DNA of 64,000 nucleotides, taken from assembly GCA_002900995.3 (NCBI GenBank), contig CM035306.1:3692100-3756099 (forward strand), given 5' to 3'. Both the position numbers and the translations under genes were made by a program. The notes beneath the pieces are model-generated. The model searched no databases, was not told the DNA's origin, and saw only the letters and a program-made list of their open reading frames with translations. Shown piece after piece: positions 1 to 10,612 of the stretch. The DNA comes from Ganoderma boninense (lineage: Eukaryota > Basidiomycota > Agaricomycetes > Polyporales > Polyporaceae). Position 1 is the first letter of the stretch, and each line of letters begins with the position of its first letter.

Positions 1-1232
1 CCAAGAGGAGGCGGAAGGCCAGGGTGATGAATGGGATCGAAAGCAAGAGCGCGGCGAGCAGGACAGCTGGAGACAAAGCCAGTAGGAAGGGATTCTCCAT
101 TAAGAGGCGAGTTGTCAGGTTAAGGATTGACGAGGCTGTGTGAATGTCGCGGGGGAGGTTCAATAATCGTCGGCCAGTGTAAACAGCAAGGGCGAGAGGA
201 ACCAAAGAGAACAGTCGCAAACTAAATTCAAACGTAGTGAGCAACCCATGCTTTCCATCGAGCATTGTCACTCACCCCCATGTTTCTCCCCAGGTTGGTT
301 CTGTGTTGCCGTCCCACATGAAACTCCCAATGAAGGCCCAGACTGCAGATAAGAGCAGGGTGGCAGGAATGAAGACAGAGAGTAGCGACCATGACGGGCT
401 TGACGAATATGCGGAGGAGGAATACATGGATATAGCATACAACAGCACTCACGAACGTGAGGATTGTAAGCAGAGGAACGGTGTGGAGGAGGGTTGTATA
501 GGATCGGGGCGACGACCTTGGAGGTGCCTTCGTGAGGAATAGGATAAGGACAGACGAGACGAGGCATATGCTAACACCAGCACACCATACGGTGGTCCAT
601 ATCGAGTCGTTGAACTTCCTGCGATTACGGGGAACATACCGCGGATCCGGGAGGGAGAAGACATCTACAGGTCGTGTGCGCCCATCTCGGGGGAGGAGTG
701 ACTCTGTTAACGATAAGGATACGGCGGTCTGAGGAGGTGGTGCGGGCTGGTACGAAGCAGGTTGTGGAGGTCGGGCATGGTGTGGGGACAGGGAGCGCGG
801 ATGGAGGATATCGGGAGGAGGGCCACTTGAGTCGTCTGAGGAGTTCGAGGGGGAGGGAGAGGGCGAACGGAGAGGAGAGGCATGGGCAAGCCATCCCTTA
901 CCTCCGTCCGCCTCCGAAACTCCAAGCAACGGTATTGATTGAGCCTGTTGGCGGGTCATTCGAGGGTCGTCCTCGTCCAGGCGAAGATACGGATCCTCCT
1001 CGTCCTCCGGCAAGTCTCGTCGTCTCTGAACGGTGGCCCTGCTTGTATTGCTGGCGCGCAAGTGGGGATCGTCGAGGTCATCCAGATCCGCGTCGTGATC
1101 GTTGCCTGAATGAGAACCATTGTCGGTCGAAAAAGAGTAGAAGAGGGGTTGAGAGGAGGACAGACTTGATGCTCCAGTCGGCTGCTGCCTGTTGAGAAAC
1201 TGAGACGCGTAGGCCGCGAAGGAGGCCGCCAT
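1..1232 (-). CDS. Choline-transporter-like protein (CTL/Pns1 family), 5' part, with apparent frameshift
   Basis: Amino-terminal part of a multi-pass membrane protein of the choline-transporter-like (CTL/Pns1) family; the 3' end lies beyond the left edge. Residues 1 to about 200 are a polar, Ser/Pro/Asp-rich cytosolic tail. A conserved block VFSLPDPRYVPRNRRKFNDS then leads into hydrophobic segments (near residues 212-235, 250-272 and beyond). Exon 1 is 1232-276 and exon 2 is 221-1; the intron 275-222 has donor GTGAGT and acceptor TTTAG. Exon 2 continues with two hydrophobic stretches. One extra base near 375-385 throws the reading frame: upstream it reads VKPVMVAT, and the continuation SVFIPATLL with the next membrane segment is in the next frame. 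Removing one base makes exon 1 end in phase 2, as exon 2 requires. The family is known for plasma-membrane solute transport, but the substrate of the fungal branch is uncertain. The family call is strong; the frameshift is probably a sequence error. Confidence 0.85.
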
Positions 1233-1888
1233 CGCGTAGTGGTCTCAGTGGGGCCTAGGCAAGATGCGCCAGAGTCGAGTGGTCGGGAAGGTGAAGGGGG
1301 ATGAAGAGAAGGGACGCTAGCAGGGTCGAGGTTGGGGTGAGGGTTACGTAGACTGTCTGACTGTGGGCGACAAGTACACCAGCCACAGCACCAAAGCCTG
1401 CCAAACTGACTCGCTTCGTCGTCGGAGCCCTTGCATCAATCGTCCCTACTCAACGCCGTTTGCGTCGACCGGCCACCTCTGTATATGTACATATAAACTT
1501 TTGATGTCGAAGGGCCCTTGATATGAACATACGTCGTCATGAGCGGCGACCGTGGCCCGCGGCCGGGAGACGGTAGGGTCTAGACCCGAATTTGGCTTGA
1601 ATGCACACGCTGCCTCCACGCGCTCGTCGTCTGGCATCATCCTCTCACTCAGTCCGACTCCCTGACACTGGCCCTCCGCCCTGTTTCAACCAGCCTTTTA
1701 GCCGCGTCATCTTCACACTGCGCGGGTTCGGACGCGCATATATATCCCCTGCAGCACCTCGCCGACTCTCCTGCTTACCCCTACTTCTCTTCCTTAATCT
1801 CGGCCTGCCACTTCTTACACAGACTTCTGCTGCCGGTCGACTAGTGTGCCACTATTATCCACCTTCTCTTCAGGAATCTGGTGCCATC
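1233..1888. promoter_or_regulatory. Divergent intergenic region with TATA box
   Basis: Non-coding 656 bp between the head-to-head choline-transporter-like and F-box genes. A TATATAT run at 1739-1745 lies about 145 bp upstream of the F-box ATG and is followed by a pyrimidine-rich leader, typical of a basidiomycete promoter. I see no comparable TATA box facing the transporter gene. Confidence 0.5.
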
Positions 1889-3528
1889 ATGCCTCCTCAA
1901 CGCCAACGGTGGAACGTTGATATACTTCGCGAGATACTCGACAACTTAGCCCCACCTTCCTTCCCGTTCGAAAAGGCTGACGACGCTGGTCTGCAAGCGC
2001 TAGCCAGATGTGCGCGAGCAAGCCCCGACCTCTTCGAGTTCGCCGTCGATGTCCTCTGGCGTCAGGTCGATTCTCTCACTGTCGTTTTCAACGTGCTTTC
2101 CCCCGCATTCAGGAAGCAAAAGGGGAGGAATAATGTGAACGTTTACGTATGTCAGTTCCACTGTGTCGTCGTGCGTTGATAGAGAATGAGGCACAATAGG
2201 CATTGGAGGGAAGCATCCCCGGAGAGTCCTTCTCTCGTCTGCAGTTCTACGCTGCACGTATCCGCAAGCTAGCCCATCGTGCAGACTTGCACAGGATCCC
2301 ACCCGCTGCGTTCTCGGTTCTCCACAGCTATTTGGAGGGCGCACCGCTGCTCCCCAGTCTGGAGGTTCTTCATTGGACCCAAAGAACCTCCTCAGACGTC
2401 CTGGAGATCCTCAGCATGGTTCCTCCTTCTCTTCGAGAACTGTGCATCGCTGGTCTCAGTGAAGGCGGTCTTGTTCCATGGCCAACCGCTATCGCGACGC
2501 CCACCGCAAAGTACGTATTCAGCCAATTCATCCACGACCTCAGCGCAGCTGCGCCCTCCCTCGAGCTCCTGACATTGTCCGGAAACATCCACTCGTCGTC
2601 CATCGTCTGCCTTGGTGACCTCGCGAAACTCAAGTCCCTCAGCATCATCAACTTCGCGCACCACGGTTTCGGCTCCGGCTATCTCCCCGTCCTTCGCTCC
2701 TGCGCCGCGTTCCCCCTCCAGGAGTTCGGCATCAACCTCACCGACGACGAGGCATTCGAGGGCGACGTCACCGGCTTCCACTCCCTCCGCACCCTCCGCG
2801 TCCACGGCACGCTCTCCCTCGTCACCCGCTTCCTCTCGCACGTCTCCTCCCCCGAGCTCACCTCCTTCGGTGCCTTCGTGCCACGCCCGGACCGCTGGGA
2901 GGACTACCGCGGGTGTCTCTCCGTCCTCTGCACGCGGTTCGGCTCCTCCCTGCGCTCCGTCCGCCTCTCGGGCTCCTGGACGGGCAACATGGCGTCCCTC
3001 GCGCGGCCCATCGACACCCTCGCACCGCTACTCACCCTTCGCCAGCTCGAGGAGGTCTGCATCATCTCGGGCACAGGCGTCGCCCTCTCGCTGTGCGCCG
3101 ACGGCGTCGCCACGTTCGCCAAGGCGTGGCCGGGCCTGCGTGACTTCCGTCTGCTGTACCAGCCGGTCCCCGCGGCGCTGCCCATCGATGCGCTCAGCGC
3201 GTTCGTCGAGCACTGCCCGCGCCTGCAGACGCTGTGGCTCGCGTCGGTCGAATTCCGCGGCGTGGCTAAGCGCGAGCTCGACGCGTGCCCGAAGGCGTCG
3301 GCCCACGGGCTCAAGCAACTGTGGCTGGCTGGCGACGTGCCCAAGGCGGACGGGCGGCGGGTCGCGGAGTTCGTCGACAAGATGTTCCCGAACGTCGACC
3401 CTAGGCCCGTCGACTACCCATGGCATTCGTCGAGGAACCCGGATAACTGGAAGCGTGTACTGGAGAGCCTGAAGGAGGTTAAAGCGGAGAGGACGGGCTC
3501 CTCGTCCGCCTTGCAGGTGGCGCAGTAA
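1889..3528 (+). CDS. F-box/leucine-rich-repeat-like protein (528 aa)
   Basis: Two exons, 1889-2146 and 2200-3528, phase 0, with intron 2147-2199 (GTATGT...ATAG). The start follows a pyrimidine-rich leader. Residues 7-60 (VDILREILDNLAPPSF onwards, ending in VDVLWRQV) match the F-box-like start seen in many basidiomycete proteins. The rest is a long series of irregular leucine-rich units (LEVLHW, LRELCIAGL, LELLTLSG, LRTLRVHG, LRSVRLSG, LQTLWLAS, LKQLWLAGD) about 25-40 residues apart. Such proteins are generally thought to be substrate adaptors of SCF ubiquitin ligases, the F-box binding Skp1 and the repeats the target. No target can be inferred. Unlike the three F-box genes near 28-39 kb it lacks their VSR...SRPARF signature, so it belongs to another subfamily. 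The reading frame is intact. Confidence 0.8.
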
Positions 3529-4239
3529 GCGGTACGATAGCATGGTGTGTATGTTCCTTCGTCGTGAGCCTCGTATTTATTCCGTGATGTGCTGATATGC
3601 CGACCCTTCCAGTACATCGTCGACGGCTCTGGTTCCGCCTATTCATAGACCCAATATATTCCAACAAAGCCCATTCTCACGCAGTGGCAGGCCTATGGTA
3701 CATAGTCGTAATCCCTATACTTCTAGCGTCCCTTCAATCACAGCAAAACATCCACACACTCACTTCCCACTCTCTCAGTGCATATCGCCAACATCCCCTC
3801 CAGTTGTACACGGCTCTCGCGGGCCTTCTTCGACCATCCTCCTCTCCACCACCCACATGTGACATAACACGCTTCGTTCTCATTTCCATCGTTCCAGATC
3901 CAATTCTTACACGTACGTTCCATCTAATCCTAATTCTCCGTCGCTGGTCCTACTGCCTGGTCGCTGTGTTATCGCGCTATGGTCGCATTGCCGCTGTGCT
4001 ACTGTTATCCTAGTCTACTTAACAGGAATCCATCCGTCCGTGGCGGTTACATGTACGCTATCGAGGGACCTTGAAGTGGAACACCAACCAGCCTCAACCA
4101 ACAATACAACAGATGTAAAAGTACAACAAAAAGTTCTACTTGAGTAAGTCCTCCAACCAACTTCATGCATACCTGATGACATAAATTGCACATAGAGTAT
4201 GCAAGACCAGCCTATGCTGGCATCCTCGGTTGTGTCCTC
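3529..4239. other. Intergenic, convergent 3' ends
   Basis: 711 bp between the 3' ends of the F-box gene and the GT8 gene. AT-richer than its surroundings, with only short open frames and no recognisable domain. I see no RNA gene or repeat here; presumably 3' untranslated sequence of both genes. Confidence 0.5.
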
Positions 4240-5424
4240 TCACGTTGCATGCTGTCCAGGCCTGTCCGACAGCGCCATGCAGCCCTCCAGCTCCTGCCCA
4301 TACGTTGCATATGTCTCGTGCCAAGCCTGCGCCCACGTCTCCATCTCCTCGACGAACACCCCGCCTTCCTCTGACGCGCGCCTCCTTGCGTTTTCCTCAA
4401 GCTCCCCATCGGCACCAGTGCGTAATCCTTGTTATCCCTCGTAAACGGCTTGACCATCGTGTAGTGGATGACCCGAATCTCCTTCCTGATCCCCTCCCAC
4501 ATCCTCAGCGCGCGCACCTTGATCGCGAGGTTCGCGTTGTACGCGTACGGCAGGCGCACGACGTCCTTGGCGAAGAACGTGTGCAGGAACCCCTGCTCCG
4601 CCTCGTGCCGCCAGAACTCCGCCTTGGGGATCGCGCGCATCATCGCGCGGAACACCGCCGCGCTCGGCCGGAGGAACAGCACGCCCGCGTTGAACGCGAG
4701 CGTGAACCCGCGGCGGTTCGTGTAGACGTCGCCCGCGGCCGCGAGCGCGTACGGCAGCGCGAAGAGCTCGTCGAAGTTGCGCAGTACGAGCGTGTCCGCG
4801 TCGAGGTACACGACGCCGCGCGCGCCCAGCGCCTCGCCCACCTCCCACAGCCGCAGCTTCGTGTACTGGTCGACAAAGTGCGCGTAGAGGCCCTCGCCGC
4901 CGTCCGGGGGCGCGATGCGCGCGACGGGGTGCGGGTCGAAGCCGGTCGCGGAGGCGATGCAGAGGCCGCGCGCGGAGACTTGCTCTGGGATGTAGAGCAT
5001 TACGCGCCGGGCGGTCGCGTTCGCGCGGGTGAGGGACGCCCCGAGGACGGCGACGGCAGTCGCGAACTCGTCGGTGAAGAAGGACGTCGCGATCAAGTTC
5101 TTGTGCCCGTCGAGCGGGTGTGGGTCGTGCAACGCTTCCTGATCGACGAGCGGGATGTTGTGTCTGGGGGCCGGAGGGTCACGATGGTCAGTCGGAAACT
5201 TCAGGGACGAGGGGGCAAAAACCATGTGATACTATGGCCACGGTGGTTTACGGAAGGTGGGTGGTGGAGAAGTATGACGGACTCACAATGATGACCAGTG
5301 CGAAAATACCGACGGTCGTGGTCGGGTGAGGATGTGCTGCGCCACAAACACGGCGTTCAAGCTTAACGACAATATCCCGATCCTTGTCCACCACCCCAAC
5401 TCCAGCAGCCTGTCTACCCGCCAT
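4240..5424 (-). CDS. Glycosyltransferase family 8 (glycogenin-like), type II membrane protein
   Basis: Exon 1 (5424-5287, 46 codons) encodes a short cytosolic head and one membrane anchor (TVGIFALVII); the intron 5286-5232 starts GTGAGT and ends CATAG. Exon 2 (from 5231) encodes the catalytic domain: an N-terminal strand (HKNLIATSFFTDEF), the metal-binding DxD motif in VVYLDADTLVLRN, the acceptor-site region RRGFTLAFNAGVLFLRPS and the C-terminal IHYTMVKPF typical of GT8. GT8 enzymes transfer a sugar from a nucleotide-sugar donor with Mn2+, retaining the anomeric configuration; the anchor suggests action in the Golgi lumen. After residue ~315 the frame breaks: with one more base in the C run at 4404-4407 the protein continues in an acidic, Trp/Tyr-containing tail (GVFVEEMETWAQAWHETYA) to a stop at 4242-4240, 376 aa in all. 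The frame as printed instead runs into an Arg-rich, unlikely tail ending at 4212. Donor and acceptor sugars are unknown. Confidence 0.85.
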
Positions 5425-6240
5425 TCATGCAGGATTCGTCGAAATCTGACCATGGACGCCAGCGGATACCACCCCAGACGGGATAGGGGTAATGGAGTTC
5501 AAGGAGTCGTGGCGGGGGCTCAAAGCTTTTGCCCGTAGTCGCGGCCTGGTGATCGTAACGTGGAGTTATCTCTCTCGCTATATGCGTGCACGGTTTATTC
5601 CGACGGCGCAGGAGATGTTGGGGTGGTGCCTTGGATGGGGAGGAAACGGAAGGTGGGTTTTAGGGAGTAGACGTCGAGCGGAGCATGGCCTTCGCGAGTA
5701 CGTGTAAGCAGTGCTTTGTAGTTGCTCGCGCTGGCAGTCCTGAACAAGTTTTTGCAACCACTGAGTAGCAGATGCGAGCGGAGGAAAAAGTGAGATGATG
5801 GCGCCCAGAGAGAACCACCAGTTCCAGAATGGGACAGGGAATGGAGTACGAGTGGACGGATCGCAGCGCCACGGGACTATCAGCAAACCAGCTTCCACGA
5901 GTGCGGTCATGTCTATAGAGCAAGAAGACAATTCCATTCTGCTTTGGCGAGCAATTGCAGAAACCGGGTGGTGCTGGGGTTCGGCACAGGGATGGCTAAC
6001 CGCTGCGAACATCCACAATAGACAATTTAGGATACGACCTACTTTACTCATGATTGGCGCTCAGGCGAGCAACCAGCGCTTAGCATGCGCCGGCGTTTGG
6101 AAGAAAACGCATGAAATCTACGCCTTTCTCCCTCATATCCTTTCCCAACCAACGTAAGTCACTGTCCTTCTTTCCCAGAGTATATCTAAATGCAGCCCTC
6201 TAAAGTTATAGGCCTTCACAAAGAGACCCTGATGAGATGA

Positions 6241-7280
6241 GTCAAACACCTTCGAATTGATCCCGACGCCGAAAAGCAAACTGTGTATGCGCTGCCTTAC
6301 TTCTTGTTGGCCGACCTCCCTCATGTATTTGGTACATCTGGATAAGTACGTAGATGATTCGTCACCGCTCTAAGATGGCTGCACAGGCACGCGCAGCGCG
6401 ACTAATCTCACTCGAAGTCAGTCCTGACTTTCGTTAGATGTTTCTCTCCCGAAGCAGATGCTTATTGAGTAATGCCAGTGTACTAAATGGTCTCTAATAA
6501 ATTTGTCTTCTCGAAGCGCGACGTTCGCCTCGACCTTGAGGTCACCGCGCGATGGAAGTTCGCAGCGTGTTCTCTCGTCTCAAGGTCTAGCGCAACCAAC
6601 CTGTTTGATTTGTTCCCGTCTCCGTTCGTTGTCCAAATACAACACTATGCTATGCGTGCTACATGTTCAGCGGATAAGTGATGTCCGAGGACCGACAAGA
6701 AAGATTCCGAGTTCCGACATTGCAAGTTGGATGGACTCAGGAACACATCCGGAGTTTAGCGGGCCGCCGGACCGCGCAACGCCCCGCTTTCCCAGACGAG
6801 TGCAGCATGTTTTGTCTGTGGCGTTCGACTGCTCTTGTCTTTCGCACCGACAATTCGCTCTTGCTTGACAGGATTTTAGCTATCTTGTTGTATCCAGGCG
6901 GTCACAGACTATACGGCACTCGTTCCTTCGCTTGACTGCTATCCAACTCCGTAATTTACCCCAAGCATCTGAAGTTTCCCAAGCTGCACGCGGTATCGAG
7001 GTACACGTACGTGTGCGTACGGCTGGGGCATCTCGCCTAGCATGTGCACCATACTTATGGGTGTCTCCAAGGGATGGGAAGAGGCTCAGGCTCAAAAGGT
7101 TCGCGGCATCTTTCCAAGACTGCGATGTTCTGTGAGTGGTTGCGCTCCAAGTCCGTGTCTGATCTCCGTTGCTCCCCGCCTGTAGACGGTTAACGGTTCG
7201 CCTATCCTGGGCAACCATACTCAAGCCGCTGTGCCTGTCCGTTGTTGCCCCTTGCAATCTTCCGGAGTCCGTGGAACTTT
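6241..7280 (+). pseudogene. Possible decayed F-box/LRR-like gene
   Basis: Several short stretches on the plus strand read like pieces of a leucine-rich F-box protein: 6241-6345 (LRIDPDAEKQTVYALPYFLL, then a stop), 6920-7000 (LTAIQLRNLP; in another frame YPKHLKFPKLHAV) and 7080-7150 (RLRLKRFAASFQDCDVL, continuing WLRSKS). They lie in different frames, with stops between them that introns alone do not remove. I read this as the remains of a gene, but a real multi-exon gene with sequence errors is also possible. No domain is complete. Confidence 0.22.
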
Positions 7281-7774
7281 GTGAGTCTCTGGCTCCTACC
7301 GACGATAAGTATAGTCCGGTCTCGCCTCGTTTCCTTCGGCTAGCAGAAGGCGCCTGTCCAGATGTAACTCCGAGTGCGTATCATATCATATGCGCCGCAA
7401 TATTCTTCGAATGCCGTCTGACTTCGAAATGCAGGAAAACATGAGTTCTTTCTGAAGCGCCACCAACTCCACCACGTTTGTCTCTCTTTTGTCTTTCTCA
7501 TATCGTCATCGTCATCCATCATCGCAATCGCGAACATCTTCTCTCTGCACCGTACCGTATCCCGAAACCCAACCCTCTCGGAATGCTCTGCGGTTACATT
7601 AGCGCAAGGTCGATCGATCGCAAAGCCAACGTCTGCGATATATCCGGCATTCAATCAAGATACCACATCCCGACGGAACAGCCTGCGGCTGGCAGCACTA
7701 GGAATGTGGTAAGGTCATGCTCAGAATCATGATGATGCACGCGCTGCAGATGGAGCTTACTGTTTTTCTCGTTC

Positions 7775-7803
7775 CTTTCTTTCTTTCTTTCTTTCTTTCT
7801 TTT
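7775..7803. repeat. (TTTC)n microsatellite
   Basis: Simple tandem repeat of TTTC (about seven units) on the plus strand in non-coding DNA. Confidence 0.9.
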
Positions 7804-8172
7804 AACCTTCAACAGGTACAACGAGGCACTCTCACTCTCATTACTCCGATAGGGCTTCCGCCCGCGGCCGCACACCGGTTATCCCCACCTTTCCTCCGAC
7901 TTCTGCAACAAACACATGGGCGTCGCACACCAGCCATGTCCGCACCCATTAATGTTAATGTCAATGCGGCGGAGTCCCGTGGAACCCACCGCTCAGGTCG
8001 CGGAAATAGGCTATATCTGCCCATTCGCGCGCCCGCGAACCGCGAACCGAGACCCTGACTCAAGAGTCAAGACGAAGAACAACTACGCGCGTATTATTAC
8101 TATTAAGTGGGATATGGCACTCTACGCGTAACGCTGCAGCTGACCCGCGCAGCGTGCACAGCACGGTTTCTA

Positions 8173-8221
8173 CTCACCAAGTACAGTACTTGGGACCAGG
8201 CACGGCACCGTGCCTGGTGAG
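8173..8221. repeat. Nested palindromes able to form a cruciform
   Basis: Two perfect hairpins lie side by side: 8177-8193 (8-bp arms CCAAGTAC/GTACTTGG around one base) and 8195-8218 (11-bp arms, ACCAGGCACGG with its complement, 2-nt loop). The outer hexamers CTCACC (8173-8178) and GGTGAG (8216-8221) are also complementary, so the whole could fold as a three-way structure. No coding frame crosses it in a meaningful way. It is not a terminator of any recognised gene. Confidence 0.7.
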
Positions 8222-10612
8222 ACTGGTCAGGACAGGACTCAGCACGCTACATTCGTTCATTTATGCTTACCGCAGCTCATCTCCTGTTGCAATGGCCAGC
8301 CGGCGGGAGACGTCGCAGTTCAGTCGCCCGCTTCTCTCGGGGCGTGTGAGAGCGCGATGCCGTCAGCCTCCCCAGGAGGACCGCAGGTGCGTCATCCTGA
8401 CTATACAACGTTGGTATGCGCCATTGTTGTTGTTTAGTAAACATGAATGAATGCCTTCCCGTGCAGGCAGCCGTGCACAACAAAGGACAGTGTTCATGAC
8501 GCCTGCCGATGACTTAGAACTCAGTCTACCAAGAGTCCCAGAACGGGCACTTGGCATTGGCCCACGTACGCGATGCGATGCGATGTGGGTTCGACCCCTC
8601 CCAGCTGCCCCTGGACGCCGAGAGGGCCATCGCGAGGCTTGTTGGGGAATTCGTCCTGGGGATCCGGATCCGAGTAAAGGGGGGTGTGGCGCAGAACGCC
8701 GTACTCAGTACTCAGCAGTTGGAGCTCGCTCGACCACGGGCGGGTCCAGACCGCGCCGATGTGCGCGTGCCCGGTATGGCAAGCTGCATGCCAAATCCGA
8801 ACACGACTGCCCGTGCGCCGTGCGTACACACGGGTGTTACGTTGTCGAACTGAGAAGATGGACACGCAACGGCTCTTGAGCCCATGGGGTCCCGGGATGT
8901 TCAGGTGAAGGTGAAGGGTGGAGAAGCTCAAGCTCCGGCGGTGCAGCGTAGATAGGATGGCCTGTCAGAGCTCATGTCGCGGGCTGCGTCCGCCACCCTG
9001 CAGCCAAGTAAACAGTGATAGGTATAGAGCGAGGAGCGAGACGTCGACGCTAGCGCGGAACCGGTGAAAGGACGGTGGCTGCTAGCCGCAACCAAAGGAG
9101 CTGGCTGCAGCCTGCCGCTGCCGCTGCCTGCGGTCGCGGCCCTTGGTGCGTGCTGGGCGCGTCGCGCCCTAATACTGAAAAGCTTCGTGAAGCTCGCCGG
9201 GCTGGGCACCGCGGAAGAACGGGCCCGTTCAGGACAGCACTCAGGCTGTTGCGCGTGGGAACGCCGGGGAGGCAAGTGGGAGGCTCGGGCCCTTTCGGAT
9301 GAGAGTTGTAGACATGGCGGCGGTCACGAGTGGGCTGCGTGCCCGCGAAGGACGACTGCGCTGTCCGCTCGTCGGCATCCGTGTAGGCCCTGGGCGATTT
9401 GGGTGAAAGCAGGGTGGAAGAGATATACGATAGCGTGAGGTCGAGATGCCGAGGGTACCGAATATAACGCAGTCGATTTCATGGATGTCCGGGCCTGGTC
9501 GCATCATGTGAGTAACTTTAGATTATGGCCATTCAACGCGCTGGAAAGAATCGCACACGCCTGTTCAGAATTCGGATATGGAGTCGTATCGTGAGGTGGG
9601 TGGCGCACGTCCGTGCGGCGCATTGTCACTGCGCGCAAAATGACATCTGAAAGGCTGGGAGGGTTGCGTTTTCCATTTCGTGGTCGTGGAAGCATGAGCT
9701 GTCACTGACGTCAGGCCTAGACCCCATGCAAACCAGGCTGAAGAAGACTGCATGACGACAACGCTCTGTCGACTCATCCCTTCGAGGATCGGCGAACAGA
9801 GGTGAGCGAAGAAGGAGGGATGTATCGCCGTCATAGGAAGCACAGCGCCGTTCCGTCATCGAGAGCGATCGGCCACACGTCGTCCAGGTCCGGTGGGGGA
9901 GTTAGGAGGGACTCTGATTCCCTGCCGAGCGTGTTCCCTGCACGCAACTTGACAATGACGTCACGCGTCGCGCTTCCTATTCAATGACGCGTCTGCATCT
10001 CTTCGTTCTTCCAAGCTTCCTCCACACGACTGGGTCACGATGCACGATGCGGTGGCCTATCCCCAGCGCAATGGAACGTCCAAGAGTATTCAGTCAATCG
10101 TAATCTCACAGACATACTGTACCGGCTGCAGCCGCGAAATGACGCAACGACATATTCTGCCCATGCACACTGTCAATGCAACTCGGTCAATGCACGGTTC
10201 GCAAAACGGATCCGCTCACCTGCGCTCTGCAGCTCTTGTGTATGCATTCGGCCGTGCAATCGCCCATAGAGACCGGACTCATTGGCGCCACGGAACGAAA
10301 CAGCTTACCGACTGCCGTCGCGAGTCTAAACCTGCGCGTCCCGCCCGCAGCCCTCCAACCCGAGCTGCCGTTCGAAGCGCGCCCGCAACTAGTTGGATCT
10401 GGCCGGGGCGCGCTGCATCTCCAAGACGATGCTACAGATCCTTCTTTCGCCTACTAGAAATGCAGTGTCCTTGGTTCGATGTTGAAACGTTGAGCAAGTT
10501 CCGAGTTACATAACTCTTGCAAGCGCGGTAGCCGAGGGTACCATCCTCTGTGCGATTGGCAGAAACAAGCAGAGCGCCATCAAAGTCCGAGAAACAAAGG
10601 AAGTAAGAAGAG

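Larger units (their letters stand above)
5425..10612. other. Gene-poor region, left part
   Basis: About 5.2 kb with no gene I can support. It contains protein-like fragments near 6.2-7.3 kb, a (TTTC)n microsatellite at 7775-7803, nested palindromes at 8173-8221 and a short GCGAT repeat near 8573-8586. Open frames of 60-140 codons overlap on both strands and show no domain, no consistent splice structure and no preferred strand. The GT8 promoter must lie just to the right of 5424. Confidence 0.4.

Noticed and set aside
2612..3472. 286-codon frame inside the F-box/LRR gene
   Set aside because: Alternative frame of a C/G-biased coding exon; Ser/Arg/Ala-rich, no motifs.
4397..4460. Possible intron in the GT8 gene (donor GTCAAG, acceptor GGGGAG) instead of a frameshift
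   Set aside because: It would remove the conserved VKPF after IHYT and uses a poor donor; a one-base change in the C run is simpler.
4230..5291. 353-codon open frame on the plus strand
   Set aside because: Antisense shadow of the GT8 gene; Arg/Val/His-rich, no domain.
8560..8640. tRNA-like B box (GGGTTCGACCC) near 8,586-8,597
   Set aside because: No matching A box at the right distance, no acceptor stem and no foldable anticodon arm.
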